The translations under genes and the position numbers were made by a program. The notes under the pieces were generated by a model. It saw only the letters and a list, made by a program, of their open reading frames with translations. It ran no database searches and was not told where the DNA came from. Below, piece after piece: positions 39,701 to 51,519 of a DNA stretch of 64,000 bases. The stretch spans positions 53,643,001 to 53,707,000 of the forward strand of contig CM059582.1 in assembly GCA_030407085.1 (NCBI GenBank), in the 5' to 3' direction. The first letter of the stretch is position 1, and the number at the start of each line of letters is the position of its first letter. The DNA is from Trichopria drosophilae. Taxonomy: Eukaryota > Arthropoda > Insecta > Hymenoptera > Diapriidae.

Positions 39701-40659
39701 ATGCTACTTTCGGTAAATTTTATAATCTTCTTTTTGAAACGCCACTGAAAAAATCTAACAGCAGCTTTTAAAATTTTTGTTTATGTTACTGGTCAAAATA
39801 TTATTGTTAAAATTTTGGGGTCACATATAATAGGACGTGTAATTATTTATTATTGAAATACGTATGTAAGGAATTAGTATTAAAAGGATGATTCAATTTC
39901 TGGGTTTTGGTTCCTATTTACAGTTATAGTCCAATTCACACATGGCGCAGTTATTCAGTTATTGCGCGAGAATTATACTCATGCGATGTTACAAGTTGTT
40001 TTGAGTTAGAAGATTAGATTTCGTTAGGTTATCTTACAGGTTATGTTAGGTGAGGTTTTTTATGTAAGAAATGCAAATGACTTTTTAGCAATTTTTTATG
40101 AATATTTAGCCAATATGGTTGAAGAGGAAGAAAAACTAAAATTAGCGAAACCGTTGGCCGTTTACTTATGTTTTTGATATATTCAATATACCTTTTAATA
40201 ATACTCAAAACTTTAAAATCTTGTTACTTATTTTGATCTCTTTGTGAACTTTATTATGCTAAGACCATGTTTTTTCACCCGCTCTATAAATATTTTGGAG
40301 AAAGAATTTCACGCTTGTAAGCGTGAATTTAATGCAATTCAACTCCTGCGGAGGTGTAGATGAGACGCAATTAAAAAAAATTGGTTGTTTCAAAATCATC
40401 CCGAACCATACTAGATAGAACAATGCAGGGGTTTCACAATCTTACAGCTTGATGTTTGTAGAATAGAGAAAAAATAAGAAGAGAGTACATAATGAAAAGT
40501 TTGTGTTGGACTTAAAATTAAATAAAACGAAAATTAACACTTATTTTGAAATCATATATTTTGTGTCAAAAATAAAATAATGAAGTAACGTATTCGGGAA
40601 GCTTGAGCTACATTCTTGCTGAATAATGAATAAATACATATAAAGCAGCAATTTGAGAA

Positions 40660-41110
40660 GGAAGTACCTATTACAGACCGTGTATCAATCAATGGACTAT
40701 CATTTGTTTATTATCCACTCTGATTTGCATCTGTATATTATTGCAAGATGGAATCCACAAATCATAGTTCATTCAGAGATACACGTTTACTAATACTTAC
40801 ATGGCCAATATTTGGTACCAATTTAGTTATTCGTGCATGCTGTACTGAAGCTAAAAGATTGCTTATTATATTCCTTATAGTGTTTTGTAGATGTAATTGA
40901 GTGCAACCAGGAATCCAGAAACGGTAGTCCATTAATTGGTATATGGCCCGTAATAGGTATGTCGCCAGTAATAGGTACGAAATTAGATTTTGGTACATTC
41001 TGTAGTTAAGCTTAGAGGTTGCCTATTATATTCGTGATAGTGGCTTGCATCTGGAAATGAGTGCAAGAAAGAATCCACAATTGGTAGTCCATTAATTGTC
41101 GCTTTTGCTA
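40660..41110. repeat. Diverged tandem repeat, about three 160-bp copies
   Basis: Marker blocks recur at a 160 bp spacing: TTATTATCCACTCTGATTTG near 40708, GCTTATTATATTCCTTATAG at 40861, GCCTATTATATTCGTGATAG at 41021. Each is followed by a GAATCCA block and then AGT(C/T)CATT. Copies 2 and 3 share GGTAGTCCATTAATTG. Spacer blocks (TAATACTTACATGGCC / TAATAGGTATGTCGCC) also align. Divergence is substantial and there is no coding frame. Confidence 0.75.
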
Positions 41111-41499
41111 TGATAGTTTTCAATGTAGCACAAGCGGATCTCAGAGTGTCGATCACCGAAAAAATAGGTGATACGTTAATAAAGCAATTTATATATTCCA
41201 ACATTATAGCTGACATTTTACATTTGTTTATCACTGCCTCGACTGCTATAACACTCTTATTTAGTGATATATTCTACTAGCCACTAATATTTTCGATGGA
41301 AACTTCTCTCCTTCTGTGCATGACCTTAACCTTAACATCTCTTGTGGTTTTCACAAATGGGGACTTTCAGTTTACATTAATCAAATGTAACGAATAAACT
41401 CCATTACTAAGTTCAGGAAATCAGATGATACACAAATTTATGAATAGTCTGTATTAATATTCATGATGTGTATTATAAATAAATTGAATTGCGAATAAA

Positions 41500-41950
41500 A
41501 GAATGTGAAAAATGGTGACACAAAAGTCTTTTTCATCAATTCGTCCTTGCATAATAGCCCTTGACGGTAACGTAATCCTTTTCGGACCTACCAGGAGATT
41601 TTCAAGATTAAAACTCGACCAATTACAGAGGATCCCGTTCGGAGCGATGGCATCGATTGGTCGACAGGGCGGTCGATCAATCGGCCGATGCTGATTGGTT
41701 TACCGACTTCTGTCTTTCATTTCGTTTCATATAATCATATCGGCGTACCTCAATGCCGTGCTAGGTACTACGGCGTGATATCCTCGATTCAATTACGCGT
41801 ATATATCGTGCACGTCCACCGTGTCTTCCAGAGTTATCAAATATCAAGTATCACGGTAGCTACTAATCGGATTTCGTGCTTTATACTTCACCGCCAGGTT
41901 CCTGCAAAAAACATATTCGAATTCGCATATTTCCGTTCAGTCAAAGAACT
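41500..41950. other. GC-richer island with repeated ATTGG / TCGAT motifs
   Basis: GATTGGTCGACAGGGCGGTC, then ATCAATCGGCCGATGC and CTGATTGGTTTACC, lie within 60 bp around 41650-41705. Two ATTGG (inverted CCAAT) copies could be promoter elements. The two short frames here have no recognisable domain. Confidence 0.3.
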
Positions 41951-44900
41951 TTTCTTTTCTAGTTAATTATTCGTCAGTTTTCCCGCAATTTAACTATTTA
42001 CAAAATACCACATAATATATAAAATTTTGGTTACCAGAGACATTAATATTCTCCGACTACAGAAGCCTCAGAATATTTTTTGAATGAGCGTGATAATTGT
42101 GTAACTTAAATGCAATATGTAGGATGAATAAACAATGTCGTGGACGTTGCAAAATTTATATACTAGGAAACAAAATTATTTTTAAATGATTAATTTTACT
42201 TTTTAAATTATTCCCTTAGTACAAAGTTTTTCTTAACTACAGAATGTTTCTAGTAAACGAGTAGCACGTATTCTAGTTTACAGTACACATTTTGTTAAAT
42301 ACACTGCATTTTTGTTTAATGCTCCAAAACAAAATGAACATCTGAAGTACTACAAGAATGTCTTCAAACGTTTTCAACATTCATAGAATTTGTTGTTTGG
42401 GGTTTCATAAGTGGTTGATTATGAATCTGGTATTATATTTTTAAATTCAAAATAATGAACTCAATACGCGGAATAATTTTCAAAAATTGATCGGATTTAT
42501 GTAAAACTTGTTACTCCAGGGGTTTGGGAGTCACAGATTGTAAATCTGCAAGATTTTCAAAATTCAACATGGTGGAATAATTTCTCCAATTAATCGGATT
42601 GGTATGATCTTCTTTTGAGACTCCAGATTACAAATATTACAGCAGTATTTTAAAATACAAAATAGAGGTTCCAATTAGGTAGAATTATTTTTTTAAATTT
42701 AACGGTTTCATTTAAGTCAGATTACTCAGCGATGATCTGATCTTCTTATAAATCTCCCACACATCCTTTACAATTACAATCGGGGACTATCATGACATTG
42801 TGAATTTTTGTGTTGTTTTGGGTCTCCGACTCCTATACAATATCAGCTATAGAATATTTTTGTATGCGAGCAGGAAGTTATGAGTACTTTATAGCAGTAC
42901 ATTATGAACTTACAATAGATTACTGCAAATGTTGAAAAATTGATATCAGATTCATCGACAGGAACTCCAAAAATCTCCCAGTAACAAATGTCCATTAAAA
43001 ATTCATGAAAGATTTGTTTAAATTTTGTTTTTAGTGCTAAACTATGATCTAAGGATTACTATCTATTATCTTATAAAGTAATCCTTACTAATTGAGAGAG
43101 CTGTTTCAAAAATACGTCTCTTGAAACATATTTGCAAAACAAAATAACTAGACACATAGTAATGTCAATAGATCCATTGTTGTTCAATAACTTCGAAATT
43201 GATACATTTTAAATTTCCTACTATATAATGCAACTAAACTTCAACATCACTGACAGCAATTCAATTTTTTGCAAATTAAGATTCTCCGTTCATATTCACT
43301 AGAGTAAATGAAGAGCGTACAAACAAAAACTATACATAGACAAGGTATATTTACTTAATTGGTGTATTGCAATTTGCCGTAAGCGAAATTATAAAAATGA
43401 ATTTCGAGCATTGGGATTGCGAATATATACAAACATTTTCGTAGAATGAAAATTTGTCTCAACACAGCAGTCCCCTAAAGGCATGTATTAAAATATATCG
43501 AAGTTTTTACTCGCTAAAATAATTTTCTTTGAACTGAAACGCAAAGTTTCCACCTATTCGATTATACAATATTGGTTTTACATTCGAACTATTAAAGTAG
43601 CCAACATTATATTGTATAACTGTTAATTTCAGTATACAGAAATGTTTTTTTGTGTTCAATTGTATTACTCGAATCTTAAATTTTGAACATTTTTATAATA
43701 CATTTCATCAAACAGATTTCGAATAATAAAATAGCATTTTTCTGTGATGAATTTTATCCTAAACAGTTAATTAATATTAATCTGGATTGTTACTAAATTC
43801 CAAACACGCTACGAATATTTCCTTTGAAGAGGCTCCTCCATATGTATAAAAATGCAAACAAGCTCAGAAAAACGTGGCATTATTCTTTGACTAGTACCGT
43901 AATACATATGCATTTAGACGAAATCGAAATGCAGTTCCGTGAAAACGTGTTTTCAATCGTGATATAAAAGCATTGTGAGTTATATGCTTACCTACAATTT
44001 GACGATATTTCTTTAAGAAAATAAGTTTATCGACTTTCTTTCGCCATATCGATTTCCGCCTGAAGTCATGCTCCATTTAAGGTGTATTATTAAAAAAAAA
44101 AGTCTTAAAGTTTACTCGAATCGAAGAATAAAGTGCGGTCATAGATTCTTTTTTGGAAAAACTTTTAGTTCGAAGAAACGACCGCATTTACTTCGGTACA
44201 TTCTTCTCCTTTTCACCCTTCTGCGCCAAAAGGTTCGTGATTAACGAGTTCTTCTATCCTCCATTCTCTAGAACGTACTCACGTATTTACGTTGTGTGAA
44301 TCCTACAGTTTTTCATTGATATGTGCAAAAAATATTTCCACATATTAAGCATCAAACTTCATCATGCTGATGACTAAGATTGATTAGAGCTTGGTTTCGT
44401 AATTTTTGTACATTCTTTCAACCCTTACCAAACAAGATATATGATATAACACCTTTAAACCGAACTCTGATAAATTTCCTTCTGAAAATATCTACTTAAT
44501 CATACTATTTTCAATTTTGTACTTTAAGAACAATGGTTTTAGTTCAGTGATAGATTGTCATATGGTATTTATGAGGATATTAGCTTCCTTGATAGTACAG
44601 ACCATTAACTTTTGTGATCCAGTACATTTTCACCATTCCTGAAATCTAATAACACAGTTCACTTCACTTTCTTATCCACAGCGAATCCAACAAATTATTT
44701 CTTAACCAACTTTTTAAATATTATATTTTTTTACTTATCGGTCGTATTTCGTAGGAATCGTATTTTTTAAGTATATTTCAACCAACATTTCGAAGATACT
44801 TGAGCCTATAAAACTCAGAACTTCAGAATATAAATTTCTACTCAGCATAGACAAAATCTCAATAGGAACATCTTACTAAAATAACATTAACATAAAGGTT

Positions 44901-47900
44901 GATCTGTCCTCGAAGTTTTAATTAGAATAGTTAAATTTGTTATACAATTTCCCTGAATGCAGATTTCACAACAGCTATGCATTTAGAAATTCCTCTCTTG
45001 AATGTTCCACTTGATATCTTATTAAACCATATTTACTAAAATTACCTAGGAATGTGTTACTGAATTTAAGCAAATTTGTCATTCTCGCCACTTGTCAAAA
45101 TCAAATTCTGTGCATGCATTCATTATTACCATCAGAAACTCAGTGTTGTTAGATTCTGGAGAAAGTATTTTGAAAACTTTCTCTAATGTGTGGGGTGGAT
45201 CTGTTTCCGAATGGGGTATTTTAAGTGATAAAGGTTTGGTATTGGTCAGTCGGATAATTCGAGAGTGCTACAGGATAATCCCAGCTTATTGGTCGCGTTG
45301 TAGACTGTTGAATGTTTCGATTATTCTCCGTTGCGGAACTCGTTCATAAGTTGTTAATAATGAAATTTTGCCTATGATCTCAAGTGTCTCTTTCTAAAAT
45401 ATTCATAGCTAATAAATTGAACCCTTTGTCAAGAACTTCTTTTATTTACGAACTGCATGTGTACTAATGACTGCCTATTGTCACAAAAATTATCGAATAA
45501 AACAATAAACGTGTAATTGTTTTGAATATATAAAAAATTACGCAAAACTATGATGCATTATGTATGAAAATAAAACCGTCAATTTGAACTGAATTTTAAA
45601 TATGTATATATCTAAGAAATAAATTATATAACTTCAATGCATTGATTTCGTGCACAATTCTAATATGCTGCGACATGGTCAATCGATAAATTGTCAAGTT
45701 TCAGTGTAAACTATGCATTTTTGTTGAATATCAAAACTACTTGACATAGTAGTTTTAAATAATATTTAAATTTCATCTTTTGTGAAACATTTTGCAAACG
45801 TGATTTAGTGGCAAATGTACGACTCGTTTTTGAGACGGGTGGGACTGGTTTTACAAAGAGACATTGAGATATCTTGTCCGCAGCAGGTTTCCGGTATAGT
45901 TTGCATGTCTCAAGGGGTCTGCATGTCTCTCTAAAAGTGTCTGCATTCTATTACTAATACTATTTCTTAAAGAAAAATATTTGAGGATATTCTGAGTAGT
46001 AAAAAAATAAATAAAAATATGTGATGAAAGTAGAGAAAATTATTAAATTATATCTAACTTTGAAAATAAATCGTAGAATATTCGATAACATTTCATTTTT
46101 TTTTAATTACTGTGAAGTATGTTACTTAACATTTTTTGAACATAATTTGGTTTAGCGACAGATATATTTTTAACTACATTAAGTAATATACTTCTTCATG
46201 GGAAGTTTAAATTGTACATAAAATGTATGATGGTGTGCGTAAAATTTTCCTACATGTTATCCTATTCACTATGAAAATAAAATTATTTCTACTATTTTTC
46301 TACTTTTATATCTATGTCAATTTTCGGTTATCGATTGACATATTAAACCAATGTATCAAAAGTTGTATTGTTGAACAAATAACAGATAAGCAGCATAATC
46401 GTCAATACGATCGCCGCCCGATTTCAGAAAAATTTCTCTTATTTCTTGAAAAGAAAAATGCATTTACACAGTCGTTGAGTGAATAGCCTCACATATTTTC
46501 TTTTTTGGTGCTTTCAATCCATTACCGCAACATGCAGGAACGCAAACATTTCTGGCTTTGATGTAGGTTAGCGGTAGCTTTTATGCCTTTTACTTGCGAG
46601 AGACTTAAAAAATAACGCTGGATAAGAAATGACATGAAAAAATGAAAACACAAAAAATATGCTTATTGTTAACTCTTTGTGTTTGTAAAGCTGAGTAATT
46701 ATATTTTGGTGTTTTTGTGTATTTAAAATAATTAACATCTTTATCAAAGTTAACATTTTAATGTCTCGTAAAAGGAAAACATTAAATAAATATAAAATAC
46801 TTTATATTTTTCTTTCAATTTCATAAAAATTAGATAATTTACATGTAAAATTTTTTTTTTGCATTATATTGCTCTAATGTTAAAACACTTAAACATGAAA
46901 CAATTGTGAAATTGCGAGAAAACGACTCGTACTAGTTTTAATTTCGTAAAATATCTCAGACCTGATAATATAGTTAAACATTATTTTTACTATTTTCAAT
47001 CTACTCTTCAGCAATATACGAGGAATAATGGCATATTCAAAATTACCCTTCTGCGGCATGGCGGATTTAGAGTTGCAAAGGGTACAGCAATAAAGCTGTA
47101 CAACGAGAAAAGATAAAAACGGATCTAGAATCATTTTATGACAAGCGGATAAGCGTATTGTCTACGAAAGCACTCATCGCGGCTTCATTTGCTAGATCTT
47201 TTTCAGGACAAAAGGATACGCAGCGAGATTTTCACTGCGCCTGAATACGCGCAATCTTTTCAAAAGCGACCTCTGTGCGTGTATACTTGTTGAAAAGCAT
47301 ACAAATGAACATTTAATCATAATATTGAATCTACACTTTATATATATGTTAATCCTTTAATTTTCCAACGTCACGTTTGATTTAGATTCAATTGCACCAC
47401 TAATCTTGAATTATAATTGAGATGAAAATCGTGTAATTAATCGAAAAACGTATGTACACTCGAATCAATTTCATCAATTAAAAAAATATTTCACAGGAAT
47501 AAGAATTGTGTTATAAATAAGAACTGAGTTAGGTTTTTTATCTGTTGTGTATATACATTATTACATTTGTTTATATTTTATTCATTTTACGAAGAAGCGT
47601 TTCCAGGTTATTTTGTTCAATCAATTTTAAACAAGTTTCTCGGCTTAAAATTCCACACAAATTTCACTCATAAACTAGCTATTATTATATCACTGAATTA
47701 CGATAGTTTGGTTATACGCTTCTTTGTTTTACTGTTCTTCTCGTTAAGTAATTCCCGCGAATACTCACATATAATTTAAACTAATGGAAAATAGTATCCA
47801 AGATTTCATAATTTTCTTTATTGTAATCAGCACCATTTAATGAACGATATTAATTTCTAATTTTGGAAATAACATTACCCAAAGCTTTATTGCAGTTGTC

Positions 47901-47980
47901 GCAACCATTACCATTGATTTCTATTCTTTCAGTGATAATTCTTGGCTGGAATAGTAGTTTCGGGTGCACTTCAAAAACCC

Positions 47981-48063
47981 GACAAATCACAAAACAGACA
48001 TTTCAAAAACCAGACATTTCAAAAAACAGACATTCAAAAATTCGACATTTAAAAATATAGACA
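47981..48063 (+). repeat. GACA minisatellite, locus C (about five 16-bp units)
   Basis: Units GACAAATCACAAAACA, GACATTTCAAAAACCA, GACATTTCAAAAAACA, GACATTCAAAAATTC and GACATTTAAAAATATA follow head to tail (16, 16, 16, 15 and 16 bp). GGGTGCACTTCAAAAACCC lies before the array, similar to the left end of locus A. This is the cleanest array of the family. Confidence 0.85.
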
Positions 48064-48157
48064 CCTCCGATTAGTGTGTTCACTACATTAAAAAATGATC
48101 TCGGGTCGGCGGCGGCAAAGGTCGGCGATCCTTGAGGTCTCACTGGAAGGTTATTTA

Positions 48158-48209
48158 AGGTCAAAAATGTTTGATCAAGGGTTTAATTTTGAAGGTCAGT
48201 TGAAGGTCA
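48158..48209 (+). promoter_or_regulatory. Cluster of AGGTCA half-sites including a DR5
   Basis: AGGTCA occurs at 48158-48163, 48193-48198 and 48204-48209. The last two form a direct repeat with a 5-base spacer (GTTGA), and each is preceded by TGA or TTA-like bases that suit monomer-binding receptors such as FTZ-F1 or ERR. This is the known recognition logic of nuclear receptors. Function here is inferred only. Confidence 0.35.
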
Positions 48210-48536
48210 ACCCCGGTTTATTTATTAAGCACATTTAGAAGTCAATCATTATCACCGCTTCGGCGCTGGTCGTGTTGGCGTCACTGCTTTTTTTCAACTA
48301 ACTAGAAGATTTTCCATAAATAAAACACGTAACGCTTTTTCAGGTCATATTTTCCTTTTATCTCCTCCCACTTAATACCATGCAAAATTTAGCCTGATTA
48401 AATATTTGAGTAAAGCAGATGTGACATTTCGTATTTATGTTGACCGGACTTTATTTCCCAGAAATTAATTTACCCGAAGTAGTTTCATCATCAGAATTTC
48501 CACGGACAAAGTTTCCCTGTGCAGCCAAATTTGTTT

Positions 48537-48660
48537 AGACATTATTAGGGGTACGCATGGTTCTGACTGGTTAAGTTAGGTTAGTTTTAGTGCACTCATA
48601 TGCTTCTAGGCATTATTAGAGGTAGGCAGAGTTCTGACAGATAGGTTAGTTTCCTGACAT
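48537..48660 (+). repeat. Two diverged 71-bp direct repeats
   Basis: AGACATTATTAGGGGTACGC at 48537 recurs as AGGCATTATTAGAGGTAGGC at 48608. Both are followed by a GTTCTGAC block and GGTTAGTTT. The second copy is partial. No coding content is seen. Confidence 0.65.
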
Positions 48661-48719
48661 GCCATTTCTCGGCTTCTCCCATTTTACTGTGCAAAATTTG
48701 ATTGATTGTCATATAGTCT

Positions 48720-48786
48720 GGCGCCAAACGCCGGGGTCAAAACACTCTGTCGTCAAAAGGGCGGCGCCAAAAAGGACGCGCCAAAA
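48720..48786. promoter_or_regulatory. Three E2F-like sites in 67 bp
   Basis: GGCGCCAAA at 48720-48728 and 48763-48771, and CGCGCCAAAA at 48777-48786, are complements of TTTGGCGCC and TTTTGGCGCG. These fit the E2F/DP consensus TTTSSCGC. The cluster stands out in AT-rich DNA. It could also be a short GC-rich repeat, and no adjacent gene start is recognised. Confidence 0.35.
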
Positions 48787-49398
48787 CGTCCTGTACCCAT
48801 ACTAAGAAATGAGAAAACGTATCACTTGTTTTGAAGCAAGTTTCGATAGGATAATACGCATGATGTCACCCAAAACATCGTGTGCCCCCACTCCCTGCTT
48901 ATATAAACCTCTTAGTTCCCTGCAACTCTATTCTCATCATTTAAGAGGAAGTTAGAACCGACTCGAAAAGGCATGATAATGGGAAATGGAGAGGGATGCA
49001 TAAGGTGATGGACGAGTTTTAGTTCGTCGGCATTAAGAAAACAAACACGTAAAATCAGAGTGCCTAAGGTGCTAAGGTCCCTTGGTGCTAACTACTAACG
49101 ATATAGGTTGGTTTGTAGCTTCTCCAACCAGTGACGAAATATGAAGTAGAGTTTAAGGAACTAAGTAGTGGATCCAATAGTACTCCGAATGAACAATTTT
49201 AGTACCTATTGTTGTAAAACTGATTGTAAGAAAAGTTAGATATTTAAAAAATAAAGGTAGAATAATAAATATTAGAGATATTTAGGGATTGATATTATAG
49301 AATGTGTCATTACCTATAATTAAAAGATTTTAATTAGTTTTTTTGTTTCTTGTAAAAACAAAGGGTATCAATAACTCGTGCCTTTTGTTATTTTGCAG

Positions 49399-49557
49399 AA
49401 TGGACTATGAAGGAACGACCTCGTATACGGTAGACGAGTCGAAATCGCAGTCAATTTTCCGGAGGTGGTCGGCAAGCTGCGTGGAGAATAATCAAATACA
49501 TCCGAAGAAAACCGACACTGCAGTTACTTTACGCGCGTTGCAGAGATCGGATTCGGG
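49399..49557 (+). CDS. Candidate orphan exon (product unknown)
   Basis: The segment follows a TTTTGCAG acceptor at about 49391-49398 and starts A-ATG-GAC-TAT-GAA-GGA. It stays open with GC-rich codons through GAT-TCG-G and meets a GTAAGG donor at 49558. The peptide begins MDYEGTTSYTVDESKSQS and matches nothing I recognise. Base composition is clearly unlike the AT-rich flanks. It could be an exon of a host gene extending beyond the window, or part of a retroelement or pseudogene. No partner exon is proven. Confidence 0.3.
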
Positions 49558-49742
49558 TAAGGTGTCGGGTGTTGTCGCAGGCCGCTACTGGTGTGCAGCC
49601 AGGGTGGCAAGAATGCGACGATGAGCCCACCGAGGCTGGGGCAGTACACGTCATTCGACACCCCACCTAGGAAGTCCATCAGATCCACCCACGCCGTAGC
49701 AGGGTCAACGGTTCCATCGAAGCCAGGCCGAGTTGAAGAAGC

Positions 49743-50078
49743 AACCCTGAGCGACCGAAGAACAGCCGCCAGGCCATGGACCACGAGGCCAGAAACGGCA
49801 CTGGCAGCAACGACGGTGACGACGAATACACAAACATTTACTTCATCATCGGCGACCGCAGGGAGATCGCTAGCTTCCGGCCTGAACAGGTCACGAATAA
49901 AGAAATTAAAGGTAAGTCGACTTATTGCACTTTTAAAATCGAAGGTTCAACGATGAAATGGTGCATTATGTGCCAAGGGCGCAATTATCGATCTTCGAAG
50001 ATCGTGCAGTTTGTCATCCTCGCGAAGAGGGTAAAAATCAAACTCGTCGGAGATCGATGTTTCGCCCGTGACCAATAA
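49743..50078 (+). CDS. Candidate coding segment, possible first exon (product unknown)
   Basis: A GC-rich frame has ATG at 49776 in a good context (GGCCATGG). It encodes an acidic start (MDHEARNGTGSNDGDDEY) and then T-N-I-Y-F-I-I-G-D-R-R-E-I-A-S-F. It either stops at a GTAAGT donor at 49913, after E-I-K-G, or reads on to a TAA at 50076-50078 for 100 residues. Codons to 49912 favour G/C at third position, unlike neighbouring chance frames. It lies 218 bp after the other exon-like block. The product is unknown, and a decayed mobile-element gene remains possible. Confidence 0.3.
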   Translation, partial: NPERPKNSRQAMDHEARNGTGSNDGDDEYTNIYFIIGDRREIASFRPEQVTNKEIKGKSTYCTFKIEGSTMKWCIMCQGRNYRSSKIVQFVILAKRVKIKLVGDRCFARDQ

Positions 50079-51345
50079 TGTATTCTTTGATCCGATTGTC
50101 GTAGGACTCGATAATTCGCGGCCGGGGGTTTCGCCTTAGGCCGAGAAATCGAATTTTACGACCGGAGGATCAAAAAATAGTTTTATTAATACTCCATCCA
50201 ATTGAATAACAAAAAATTACTTTTATATTTACTTATAAATATGCGCTTCATTATTAATTAAAAAGAAAAATTATTTTATGCGAAACTTCGGAGCTCACGG
50301 AAGTGAGTGTAGTGCATAACACAACTTTCCTAATGGATGTACTAAAAACGACATACACATAGCACTCAGCAACAGGACGGGTAAACGTGTTTCTGGCACA
50401 TACGAACATTTCGGTTTCAGTTTCGTACAGATTAGTTACGTACTAGTATTTCAGATATTTCATGCTAGACACTCCGAGATGGAAACTAAATTGCAACGTG
50501 TCTGCTTCATGTTTATCATGTCTGAGACACATTTCTTAGGTAATGTACGCACATAGAAAAACATTTTTTTATAAAAACTTTTTGAATTCAAAGATATCTA
50601 AAAAAGTTAAGGATTTTTACAGAATCGTCATAAAAGACATTGTTCTAATGTTTGATATCCAAGTAAAGTTCTGGATGTTCATAAACCGAAACTAAGGCGC
50701 AAAATTCTGATTTTAATTATCCTTAGAAATCTGATCATACTTTATCGAAGGTTTTCATTGCGCTTAATCCAAATCTCTTTCACATGAAGATTTTGAGATA
50801 TTATAACCTAAAAATAGCAAAAAACTCCTGTTTTCACAAAAAAAGTATGTTGATGATGACCGCTCATATCTTTTTCGCTGAGGTTATTCAAAATTTAAGT
50901 TTACAAATGATTAAACTGCATATCGAAAATCATGGAAATAACATAGGCATGATGTAATAAATCAATCTTTAGGTCAACAAACGTAAATAAGAGCGAGTCT
51001 CTAAAATCTTGCTCACATATAAATGCTTTTATGTATTGACAGAATATTTCATCAGAATTCGAGGACTCCTTTTCCAGAAAAAAAGATAAATACATTTCAA
51101 TCGAAATTAATTTTTTTGTATATACAGGCACGGTTTTTAGTTAATTTTATAATCTAAATAGTGACTTCAATCAATTAGTTAGCCAAGCCTACCATTTAAA
51201 TAGTACAATCAGCTAAAAAACATAATTGTGTCAGTTCGTACTATTTAGATCGTAAATCCAACAATTTTTTCTGTGAGAGTGGATTTTTTATGAAAAATAA
51301 ACCTGCCCAACATTTGTAAACTCAAAAATGAGAAAACACGGTATA

Positions 51346-51519
51346 CAGTTAATCTCGATATAAGAACCTATCGATACAAGAACCCTTTTTCTATCGTTAT
51401 AGTGACTATGAACGTTCGAGATATACCATCTCCACACACCTATTGCCATACGTGGGATGCATGAAACGCACTAAACGGAAGCTCAGAACTGTAATAGTTC
51501 TTATATCGAGATTCTACTG
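51346..51519. mobile_element. pogo/Tigger-like MITE, copy 1 (174 bp)
   Basis: The left end CAGTTAATCTCGATATAAGAAC is the inverted complement of the right end GTTCTTATATCGAGATTCTACTG. The element is flanked by TA on both sides (51344-51345, 51520-51521). CAGT plus a TA duplication is typical of the pogo branch of Tc1/mariner elements. It shares TATCGTTATAGTGACTATGAACGTT with the copy near the window end, in opposite orientation. Confidence 0.85.

Larger units (their letters stand above)
36720..47940. other. AT-rich stretch without recognised gene
   Basis: Contains the 160 bp repeat and the 41.5 kb island listed separately, plus a moderately GC-rich patch at 39390-39570 without a product. Remaining frames are short and featureless. 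Confidence 0.6.

Noticed and set aside
39990..40070. TTAGG-like words suggesting interstitial insect telomere repeats
   Set aside because: Only scattered GTTAGGT words, no tandem array.
44110..44195. Possible microRNA-like hairpin (TAAAGTGCGGTC against GACCGCATTTAC)
   Set aside because: Only the outer 11-12 bases pair well; the interior of roughly 50 bases does not form a continuous stem.
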